Assembly: GCF_024198255.1 (NCBI RefSeq)
Contig: NZ_JAJVKW010000002.1
Location: 930,001-994,000 of the forward strand
Reading direction: 5' to 3'
From: Myxococcus guangdongensis
Lineage (GTDB): Bacteria; Myxococcota; Myxococcia; Myxococcales; Myxococcaceae
Length of the DNA: 64,000 nucleotides
Positions 10,173 to 16,618 of the stretch are shown piece by piece. Numbering within the stretch: the first letter of the stretch is position 1; every line of letters starts with the position of its first letter. The notes under the pieces were generated by a model. It searched no databases. It was not told the origin of the DNA and saw nothing but the letters and a program-made list of their open reading frames with translations. A program made the translations under genes and the position numbers.

Positions 10173-12332
10173 ATGAAACGAATTGCACTCCTCCCTGCCC
10201 TGCTCACGCTCCTCGCATGTGCGGCCTGTGGTTCCTCGGCCGTGGAGTCACCGCCTCCCGCCACGGATTCTCAGACATCCGTGCTGGCGGCGCCGCAATG
10301 GCTCCCCACCACCTCGGCGCTCCAAGCGCGGGGCAACGCCACCGCCACGCGACTGGCCACCGGTCAGGTGCTCGTCGTCGGAGGCAGCGTCTCCAACGTC
10401 GTGACGGCCAACGCGGAGCTGTACAACCCGGCCAACGCCTCGTGGACGTCCACGGGCTCGATGACGGGTGCTCGCAGCGAGCACACCGCCACCCTGCTCG
10501 ACAATGGCCGCGTGCTGGTGGCGAACGGTTACGGCGGGGGTGGCGCGGGCGTCGTGCTCAACACCGCGGAAATCTACTGGCCGACGACGGGGACCTGGAC
10601 CGCCGCGGCCGCCGCGCCCTCGATGCGCACGCAGGGGCAGGCCGTGAAGCTCACCACGGGCAAGGTGCTCATCAGCGGCGGCTACTCGGGCGCCATCGGT
10701 ATCCTCTCCAGCGCGGACCTCTATGACCCGTTCACGAACAGCTGGACGGCCACGGGCATGAACGGAAGTCGCTACCGCCACACGATGACCGCGCTGCCCG
10801 GCGGCAAGGCGCTCGTCACGGGAGGCAGCAGCCGGCTGAGCACGCTGAGCACGGTGGAGGTGTTCGACTCCGCGACGAACAGCTTCACCTTTGCCGCCCC
10901 CATGATCCAGGCGCGCCACAGCCACACCGCCACGCTGCTGCCCTCCGGCAAGGTCCTCATCGCCGGTGGCAGCGGCATCAACACGGCCGAGCTGTATGAC
11001 CCGGCCACCAACACCTGGGCGCCCACGGGCGCCATGTCCCGCGCCCGCTCCAACCACCACGCCGCGCTGCTGCCGTCCGGGAAGGTGCTCGTCTTCGACA
11101 GCAGCGGCACGAGCGAGCTGTACAACCCCGCCACGGGCACCTGGAGCATCACCGCGCCGCTGGTCTCCAGCCGCAGCGGCGGCGTGTCCGCGCTGCTGCG
11201 CTCCGGGCAGGTGCTGTTCTCCGGCGGCTACCTCGGCTCCACGGTCACGGCCTCCTCGGAGCTGTATGAGCCGGGACAGCAGTCGTGGAACGCCACCGGT
11301 TCGCTCTGGGTGGGGCGCTGCCAGCACACCGCCACGGAGCTGCCCTCGGGGGCGGTGCTCGTGGCGGGCGGCTCGAACTCGGGGACTCCGCTCGCGAGCG
11401 TGGAGTCCTATGACCCGGGTACCAAGACCTGGACGTCGCGGGGCTCGATGACCGAGGCACGCAGCGGGCACGTGGCCGTGCGACTGCCGTGGGGGCAGGT
11501 GCTGGTCATCGGCGGCAATGCGTCCACCACGCAGACCACGACGGAGCTGTACGACCCGGACACCAACACGTGGACGGCGCGCGGCAGCCTGCTCAACGCG
11601 CGCTCGGGCTTCACGGCCACGGTGCTGCCCACGGGGAGGGTGGTCGTCGCCGGAGGCCGCGCCGCCACCATCAACTACCTCACCAGCGCGGAGGTCTACG
11701 ACCCGGCCACGGGCACCTGGTCGGCCACGGGCAGCCTCAACTTCGGCCGCGCGGACCACAGCGCGGTGTTGCTCCCAGATGGTCGGGTGATGGCGGCGAG
11801 CGGCGCGTACTTCGCGAGCTCCATGACGATGCAGACGCCGACGGTGGAGCTCTATGACCCGGCCACGGGTGCCTGGACGTACACCAGCAACATCGCCTGG
11901 GCTGGGAGGAGCGACTTCACCCTGGATGTGCTGGGCTCGGGGCTGGCGCTCGCGGTCGGTGGACGTTCGGGCAGTTCCCTCAACTTCGGCGCGTTCTCGG
12001 TGAAGGTGGCGGACGTGTACTCGCACGCCACGGGCACCTGGACTCCGGTGGGGAGCCTGGCCACCACGCGCCACGAGCACTCGAGTGCGTTGCTCGCTTC
12101 GGGCTCACTCATGGCGGCGGGAGGCTGGTCGCGCGTGGGTGGCGGGCAGCCCGTCACCACTACGCTGGCCAGCGCGGAGCTGTTCGACCCGGCGACGAAC
12201 ACCTGGAAGGAGACGGCGGGCATGCGCGTCGCCCGCGCGGGCTTCACGCTGACGCCGCTCTACACCCAGGAGGTGCTCGCGGTGGGATGCGCGCCCGCCG
12301 GTGAGCCCTCGGCGGAGCTGTACACGCCGTAG
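10173..12332 (+). CDS. Kelch-repeat lipoprotein
   Basis: 719-residue outer-membrane or surface lipoprotein. It opens with a lipoprotein signal peptide (M-K-R-I-A-L-L-P-A-L-L-T-L-L-A-C, lipid on C16 or C19). The rest is about a dozen kelch units of roughly 50 residues, each with a G-K-V-L-I-A-G-G strand, an A-E-L-Y-D-P motif and T-x-x-W, predicted to fold into one or two beta propellers. Such propellers mediate protein or carbohydrate binding; no catalytic motif is seen. Kelch-like lipoproteins form large paralogous families in myxobacteria. It is flanked on the 3' side by three stacked hairpins before the convergent pseudopilin gene. The 610-residue antisense frame over it is a codon-bias shadow. 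Confidence 0.85.
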   Translation: MKRIALLPALLTLLACAACGSSAVESPPPATDSQTSVLAAPQWLPTTSALQARGNATATRLATGQVLVVGGSVSNVVTANAELYNPANASWTSTGSMTGARSEHTATLLDNGRVLVANGYGGGGAGVVLNTAEIYWPTTGTWTAAAAAPSMRTQGQAVKLTTGKVLISGGYSGAIGILSSADLYDPFTNSWTATGMNGSRYRHTMTALPGGKALVTGGSSRLSTLSTVEVFDSATNSFTFAAPMIQARHSHTATLLPSGKVLIAGGSGINTAELYDPATNTWAPTGAMSRARSNHHAALLPSGKVLVFDSSGTSELYNPATGTWSITAPLVSSRSGGVSALLRSGQVLFSGGYLGSTVTASSELYEPGQQSWNATGSLWVGRCQHTATELPSGAVLVAGGSNSGTPLASVESYDPGTKTWTSRGSMTEARSGHVAVRLPWGQVLVIGGNASTTQTTTELYDPDTNTWTARGSLLNARSGFTATVLPTGRVVVAGGRAATINYLTSAEVYDPATGTWSATGSLNFGRADHSAVLLPDGRVMAASGAYFASSMTMQTPTVELYDPATGAWTYTSNIAWAGRSDFTLDVLGSGLALAVGGRSGSSLNFGAFSVKVADVYSHATGTWTPVGSLATTRHEHSSALLASGSLMAAGGWSRVGGGQPVTTTLASAELFDPATNTWKETAGMRVARAGFTLTPLYTQEVLAVGCAPAGEPSAELYTP

Positions 12333-12344
12333 CAGCGTGTCACG

Positions 12345-12372
12345 GGGCGACGGTGCTTCGGGCCCGTCGCCC
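12345..12372. terminator. Hairpin downstream of kelch gene
   Basis: A perfect 9-bp stem, GGGCGACGG with CCGTCGCCC, has a 10-base loop and starts 12 bp after the kelch stop. No T-run follows, so it is a probable but unproven terminator. Confidence 0.5.
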
Positions 12373-12408
12373 TGGAGGTACTGCGAAGAGAAGACGCGCG
12401 CCGAACAG

Positions 12409-12429
12409 CCTCGGGCAAGACGCCCGAGG
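12409..12429. terminator. Second hairpin in the kelch/gspG intergenic region
   Basis: CCTCGGGC and GCCCGAGG form a perfect 8-bp stem with a 5-base loop. It lies between two convergent genes and can form on either strand. Confidence 0.4.
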
Positions 12430-12439
12430 TCAGTCAGCT

Positions 12440-12459
12440 GAGTGGAGTTCGCTCCACTC
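12440..12459. terminator. Third hairpin, TTCG tetraloop, next to gspG stop
   Basis: GAGTGGAG and CTCCACTC form a perfect 8-bp stem closed by TTCG, 18 bp beyond the minus-strand gspG stop. It could end the gspG transcript or protect its 3' end; no T-run is present. Confidence 0.45.
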
Positions 12460-12477
12460 CGAAGCCATCGGTCCGAC

Positions 12478-12897
12478 TCAACTCTTGTGGGCTTGTGCGG
12501 AGGGGGACGCGATGTCCGCGTTCTCGTCCTCGCCGCCCGCGGTGCCGTCCGCGCCATAGGAGAGGACGACGGGACGCCCGCCTTCGTTGAGGTACACGTA
12601 GTCGTTCTGCCACGGGTCCTTGGGGAGCTGCTCGAGGACGCGACTCTCCACGAGCGCGCCGAGCCCCGTGCTGGTGTCCGGGAAGCGCCCCGTCTTCGTG
12701 TAGTGGAGCTTGAGCGCGGTCTCGATGTTCTTGATGTCCAACGAGGCCCTGTCTTCCTTCGCTTCTCCCAGCATGGGCATGACGGCGACGCCGACGGCCG
12801 CGGCGATGAGTCCGAGGATGGTGATGACCACCATGATTTCGATGAGGGTCATGCCGCGACGGTGACGACGGTGCTGCCTGGATTTGTTCCGGCTCAT
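12478..12897 (-). CDS. gspG: Type II secretion major-pseudopilin-like protein (GspG family)
   Basis: 139-residue prepilin-like protein. A basic leader ends R-R-G and is followed by M-T-L-I-E-I-M-V-V-I-T-I-L-G-L, the class III signal cleaved by prepilin peptidase after G15, with Glu5 of the mature chain present. The body contains L-K-L-H-Y-T-K-T-G-R-F-P-D and P-K-D-P-W-Q-N-D-Y-V-Y, the hallmark of GspG, which polymerises into the type II secretion pseudopilus. The C-terminus is an Asp/Glu-rich tail that may bind calcium as in GspG. It is isolated here: no other gsp genes are adjacent, so it may be an extra paralogue rather than the pilin of the main system. The 237 bp upstream contain no gene. 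Confidence 0.88.
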   Translation of the reverse strand: MSRNKSRQHRRHRRGMTLIEIMVVITILGLIAAAVGVAVMPMLGEAKEDRASLDIKNIETALKLHYTKTGRFPDTSTGLGALVESRVLEQLPKDPWQNDYVYLNEGGRPVVLSYGADGTAGGEDENADIASPSAQAHKS

Positions 12898-13134
12898 GAC
12901 TGTTCTTCACCTCATGTGACGTTCTGGCAGGCCCGCTTGCGTCGCGCGCGTCGCCATGTCGCTCGAACGCCTGGCTTCACGCATGGCGCTGCCCCGTGGC
13001 CCTACCGCCGACAACTGGAGATAGGCGCCACGAGGAGGCCAGTGCAGACCACGTGCCGTCATGAGGCTCTTCCTGTTCGGGCCCACTGTCGGCGATGTCC
13101 CAGGCCGAGAGTTCCCGCTCAGGGACCCGTCACC

Positions 13135-13641
13135 TCAGTTCTTCGGCGCGGGCGTCGCGGGCGCCGCCGGCTTCGACGCCTCGGCGATGCGCTTCACCAC
13201 GTCATCGACGATGTCGTTCGGGATGGGGATGGACAGGTTGTACTGGGCGATCTTCCAGGTGGCGCCGTCCTTCACCAGCACGCCGCTGCCGCGGCTGGGG
13301 CCCAGGTTCGGCGTGTCGAGCACCTCGTCGAACCAGGCCACCTTGCCGTCCTTGGACAGGGTGATGTGGCGCGAGGTGGCCTTGAAGCTCCACGCCTGGC
13401 CCTTGGAGAAGTAGGGCTTCGCCCACGCGCGGAACTCGTCGCGCGTCCAGCGCTCGGTGGCGTCGGTGCCCAGGTAGGTGGCGTCGGGGGTGAAGTACTT
13501 GAAGTAGCGCGCCTCGTCCGCCTGGGCGGCGGCCAGGTGCCAGTCGTCCAGCAGCGTGGTGATGGCGGCCTTCGGGTCAGCGGCCTTACCCGTCACGGGG
13601 GCCGCGGCGAGCACGAACAACAACAGGGAGACAGTGGACAC
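13135..13641 (-). CDS. Secreted SnoaL/NTF2-like protein (DUF4440 type)
   Basis: 168-residue exported protein. The N-terminus (S-T-V-S-L-L-L-F-V-L-A-A-A-P-V-T-G-K-A-A) is a Sec signal peptide. The mature part has the NTF2-like cone pattern: D-D-W-H-L-A-A-A-Q-A-D-E-A-R-Y-F-K-Y-F-T-P-D-A-T-Y-type helix, then W-T-R-D-E-F-R-A-W-A-K-P-Y-F. Paired strands ending G-A-T-W-K-I-A-Q-Y-N-L-S follow. These domains bind small ligands; the substrate is unknown. The frame is open much further upstream, over the divergent hydrolase gene; GTG at 13641 is chosen because it begins the signal peptide and has GAGG upstream. It is divergent from the hydrolase at 13730 across an 88-bp gap holding an inverted repeat. 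Confidence 0.75.
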   Translation of the reverse strand: MSTVSLLLFVLAAAPVTGKAADPKAAITTLLDDWHLAAAQADEARYFKYFTPDATYLGTDATERWTRDEFRAWAKPYFSKGQAWSFKATSRHITLSKDGKVAWFDEVLDTPNLGPSRGSGVLVKDGATWKIAQYNLSIPIPNDIVDDVVKRIAEASKPAAPATPAPKN

Positions 13642-13694
13642 GCGAAGCAACCTCGTCGAAGAGAAGTTCGCGGTATGAAGCGGCACGGCCCACC

Positions 13695-13715
13695 CCCGGG
13701 TCAAGCGCACCCGGG
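13695..13715. promoter_or_regulatory. Inverted repeat in the divergent promoter region
   Basis: CCCGGGT and ACCCGGG, 7 bp each, are separated by 7 bases, midway between two divergent starts (13641 and 13730). It could be an operator shared by both genes. High GC makes such repeats fairly common by chance. Confidence 0.25.
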
Positions 13716-13729
13716 CTGGCCAGAAAGGT

Positions 13730-14518
13730 GTGACTCGCGTGGTCCTCGAGAGCTTCCAGGTCGGTGAGGGGGATGTGCCCACGGTGCTGCTGCACGGCTT
13801 CCTCGGCACGGGGCGCAACCTGCGCTCGCTGGCGACGGCGTGGAGCCAGGCGGACCCTCGGCGACGCTTCCTCCTCCCGGACCTCACCGGCCACGGCGCC
13901 TCTCCCGTCCCGCCCCCCAGCTCGGACCTCTTCAGCATGGCCCGCGACGTGGTGGACACCGCGCGAGCCCAGGGCTTCACCGGCGCGCTCCACTGGGTGG
14001 GCCACTCGCTCGGAGGCCGCGTGTCGCTCGCCGCCAGCCTCCACGTCCCCGAGGCCGTGGCGCATGTCTCGCTGCTCGACATCGCGCCGGGTCCCGTGCC
14101 GTACGACTTGTCCGACAGCGGCATGGTGCTGGGCATCCTCCTCCAGGCGCCGCAACGCGCGCCCAACCGCAAGGACATGCGCGCCGAGCTCACCTCGCGT
14201 GGACTGTCGGACCACCTGGCCGACTGGCTCGTGATGAACCTGATGGCGGAGGGAGACGGCGTGCGTTGGCGCTTCGACCGGCAGGCGCTCGCGGAGCTGC
14301 ACTCGCGCGTCAACGGCACGGACCTGTGGGCCGCGCTGGAGCGCCCGGACCATCCTCCGATGCGCGGTGTCCGAGGCGGCCGCTCGCGCTACGTCTCCGA
14401 CGCCGAGGCCGCGCGCCTGGAGGCCGCCGGCTGCCCGGTGACGACGTTCCCCAACGCGGGCCACTTCGTCCACGTGGACGCAGCCAAGGAGTTGCTGGAG
14501 TGGCTCCTGCGCGAGTGA
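13730..14518 (+). CDS. Alpha/beta hydrolase (YbfF-like esterase)
   Basis: 262-residue cytoplasmic serine hydrolase. An oxyanion-hole H-G-F-L-G-T block (residues about 22-27), the nucleophile elbow G-H-S-L-G-G (S93) and the catalytic histidine in A-G-H-F-V-H near residue 247 give the complete alpha/beta-hydrolase pattern. The closest well-known group is YbfF-type acyl-ester hydrolases, but the natural substrate cannot be read from sequence. The start is GTG at 13730, with AAAGG just upstream. It is divergent from the secreted NTF2-like gene and followed after 161 bp by the first toxin operon. Confidence 0.85.
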   Translation: MTRVVLESFQVGEGDVPTVLLHGFLGTGRNLRSLATAWSQADPRRRFLLPDLTGHGASPVPPPSSDLFSMARDVVDTARAQGFTGALHWVGHSLGGRVSLAASLHVPEAVAHVSLLDIAPGPVPYDLSDSGMVLGILLQAPQRAPNRKDMRAELTSRGLSDHLADWLVMNLMAEGDGVRWRFDRQALAELHSRVNGTDLWAALERPDHPPMRGVRGGRSRYVSDAEAARLEAAGCPVTTFPNAGHFVHVDAAKELLEWLLRE

Positions 14519-14679
14519 GGTCCGCGCATCGGCCCCTCCGCACACACCTCACTGCTCGACATGGCGCCCGACTCCGCGCCGTGTGGCCAGGATGAAAGGG
14601 CCATGATGACGGTGGAGCACGCACCGTCCCTCGGCGAAGATGCGCAGGGATTGCTGGCAACTCGCCGGGGGGATTCTCC

Positions 14680-16014
14680 ATGTTGCTTCGCAGCGCGATT
14701 CCGCTGCTCCTGATGCTGTGGGCCTCCGGCTGCGCGACGAATCGAATCGTGCGGCTGGAGACAGGGTACGACTCCGTGACGCTCACTCCCTACGAGGAGG
14801 TCGGCGGAGAAGTCGAAGAAGCCCGAATCGACGACGATGAGTTCGAGGAGTCGCTGGCGGCGCTGGCCCAGGACGTACGCGCCTTCCGAAACCCCATGAA
14901 GGAGGCAAGGGAGCTCTTCGGCGTGCCCACACGCAGCGGGGTGTACCGGTATGAGCGCGGTCCATCACGGCTCATTCCTCAGTCCCGGGAGGATGAGGAT
15001 GGACCCCGTCTGCTCGAGTCCTACGCGGACGACGAACTGACGCGTGCCTATGGCCAGTGGTGTGAACGACGTGACCAGCCCGGAGACTGCTTGCGTCTGC
15101 TGGACGAGGGCCCCTTGCTGGCCAGCGATGGCAAGTACACGCTGGCGCTGGCCATCGCCCTCGGCTCGGTCTGGGAGGAGTCGCTGGAGGCCCTCGATGA
15201 CATGACGGACCCCAGCGCGGTCATGGCCACCCTCACCTCCGCGGTGACCATGTACCTGCTGCTCTGGGCACTGCCCGAACCCGTGTCCAAGGGCGTCGCG
15301 GCCACCTTGACGGCCCTCGCCATCGCCTATCTCGGCGTGGACACGGTGTGGAGCTTGTTGGACGGATGGTTGATGCTGGTCCGCGCAGTCGACCAGGCCA
15401 GGACCTTCGAGCAACTCCACTCGGCCGGCGAAGCCTACGGCGAAGTCCTCGGGGAGAATTCAGCACGCGTCTTCTTGATGCTGGCCACGGCCGCCATCGG
15501 CAACACGGCCGGGCTCGCGGCGAAAGCCCCCCGACTCCCAGGTTCGGCGCAGGCAGCCCTCGCCGTGGAGGCCCAGGCGGGTTTCCAATATGCGGCGGCA
15601 GGAAGCGTGCGGTCCATCGCTCTCACCTCGGAGGGATTCACCGTCGCACTCGCTCCGAATGCACTGGCGATGGCGAACCAGGGCATGGGCAAGCCCCACA
15701 AACATCACATCGCCACGAACAAGAACGACATCTCCACCGCGCGAGGGGGACCTTGGACGCCAAGATTCCGGGAACTCTTCACCCGCGCGGGGATGGAACT
15801 CAAGGACCCGGAGAACATCGTCAAGGTCGCGGGCCACAAAGGCCCCCATCCCATGCGCTATCACAAGCAAGTCGATGAGCGACTGAGGCAGGCCCTGTCA
15901 GGCTGTCGGACCGTGGTGGATTGTCGCAAGGCGCTGACAAGCGAGCTGCGCAAGCTCTCCCAGGAAGCACAGACGCCCGGGACACGAATCCACAAGCTTC
16001 TGACGCAGGGCTAG
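14680..16014 (+). CDS. Lipoprotein polymorphic toxin with C-terminal AHH nuclease domain (SitA-like), copy 1
   Basis: 444-residue lipoprotein: signal peptide with lipobox A-S-G-C (C18), then an acidic segment. A conserved mid region follows (about 65-180, with G-V-P-T-R-S-G-V-Y-R-Y and L-L-E-S-Y-A-D-D-E-L-T-R), then two hydrophobic helices (about 185-230). The C-terminal domain (about 338-444) holds H-K-H-H-I-A-T-N-K-N at 340-349, L-K-D-P-E-N-I-V, and G-H-K-G-P-H-P-M-R-Y-H with H386, H390 and H395. That is the AHH family of the HNH/Endonuclease VII superfamily, a known toxin domain. An Imm11-type gene follows 22 bp downstream. Lipoprotein toxin plus dedicated immunity gene in a myxobacterium fits the SitA kin-discrimination toxins passed by outer-membrane exchange; the exact SitA family is not assigned. 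Start ATG 14680 has GGGGGGA just upstream. Confidence 0.82.
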   Translation: MLLRSAIPLLLMLWASGCATNRIVRLETGYDSVTLTPYEEVGGEVEEARIDDDEFEESLAALAQDVRAFRNPMKEARELFGVPTRSGVYRYERGPSRLIPQSREDEDGPRLLESYADDELTRAYGQWCERRDQPGDCLRLLDEGPLLASDGKYTLALAIALGSVWEESLEALDDMTDPSAVMATLTSAVTMYLLLWALPEPVSKGVAATLTALAIAYLGVDTVWSLLDGWLMLVRAVDQARTFEQLHSAGEAYGEVLGENSARVFLMLATAAIGNTAGLAAKAPRLPGSAQAALAVEAQAGFQYAAAGSVRSIALTSEGFTVALAPNALAMANQGMGKPHKHHIATNKNDISTARGGPWTPRFRELFTRAGMELKDPENIVKVAGHKGPHPMRYHKQVDERLRQALSGCRTVVDCRKALTSELRKLSQEAQTPGTRIHKLLTQG

Positions 16015-16036
16015 TGTGGTAGCTAGAGCGTCCGTC

Positions 16037-16612
16037 ATGCCGAACCCACCGCGATACTTCAGGCTCAGCGAGGACGTCCAAGGCGGGAACTGGTACCTGG
16101 GAGACCCCTTGGATGCGACAGGCCAGGAGGTCGAGGACATCTGGGCCTTCAAGATGGGACACCCCATCCCGCCTCCAGGTCGCCTGGCGTTCCCCATCAG
16201 AGAGCCTGGACGGCGATTGGACTTCTGCACGGCAGGCGTCGGAAGCGCGCCCATCGTCCATGTCCGGGTCGCCGACCTCTTCGCCAAGCTGGCTCCCGAC
16301 GACGTACAGCTCTTCCCCGTCGACGTCGAAGGCTGCCCTGAACAGTACGTCATGCTCGTGGCCACGAAGCTCATCCGCTGCATCGACGACCAGGCCACCG
16401 AAGAAGTCCTCTACTGGAAGCCGGAGGACGAACGCCCCGATAAGCTCGGTCAGTACCGCAGTGTCTTCGGAATGCGAATCGACTCCACGAAAGTGGGCGA
16501 CGCCAAGGTGTTCCGCACCTGGGGATGGTCCATCGCCCTCATCGTCTCCGAGGACCTCAAGGTGGCCCTGGAGCGCGCCAGGGTCACCGGGGCCGCGTTC
16601 GAGGAGGTCTGA
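16037..16612 (+). CDS. Imm11-family (DUF1629) immunity protein, copy 1
   Basis: 191-residue soluble protein starting M-P-N-P-P-R-Y-F-R-L, with N-W-Y-L-G near residue 20, P-V-D-V-E-G-C about 100 and D-A-K-V-F-R-T about 160. This is the pattern of Imm11/DUF1629 immunity proteins common in myxobacteria. It should bind and neutralise the nuclease encoded 22 bp upstream, protecting siblings. GTG at 16016 would add seven residues; ATG at 16037 is preferred because the paralogue at 30337 starts at the same point and both are then 191 residues. The C-terminal two thirds match that paralogue closely, while residues about 20-75 differ strongly. The gene ends 6 bp from the convergent caspase-like gene. 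Confidence 0.82.
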   Translation: MPNPPRYFRLSEDVQGGNWYLGDPLDATGQEVEDIWAFKMGHPIPPPGRLAFPIREPGRRLDFCTAGVGSAPIVHVRVADLFAKLAPDDVQLFPVDVEGCPEQYVMLVATKLIRCIDDQATEEVLYWKPEDERPDKLGQYRSVFGMRIDSTKVGDAKVFRTWGWSIALIVSEDLKVALERARVTGAAFEEV

Positions 16613-16618
16613 CGCGCG

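Noticed and set aside
10248..12080. 610-residue minus-strand frame opposite the kelch lipoprotein
   Set aside because: Antisense shadow; the plus strand has a signal peptide and regular kelch repeats, the minus frame has Arg/Gly-rich composition without motifs.
12925..12941. Sigma-54-type promoter TGGCAGGCCCGCTTGCG
   Set aside because: The GG-to-GC spacing is one base too long for a -24/-12 element and no plus-strand gene follows.
13061..13414. 117-residue plus-strand frame with a purine-rich site upstream
   Set aside because: It overlaps the secreted NTF2-like gene antisense and has no domain.
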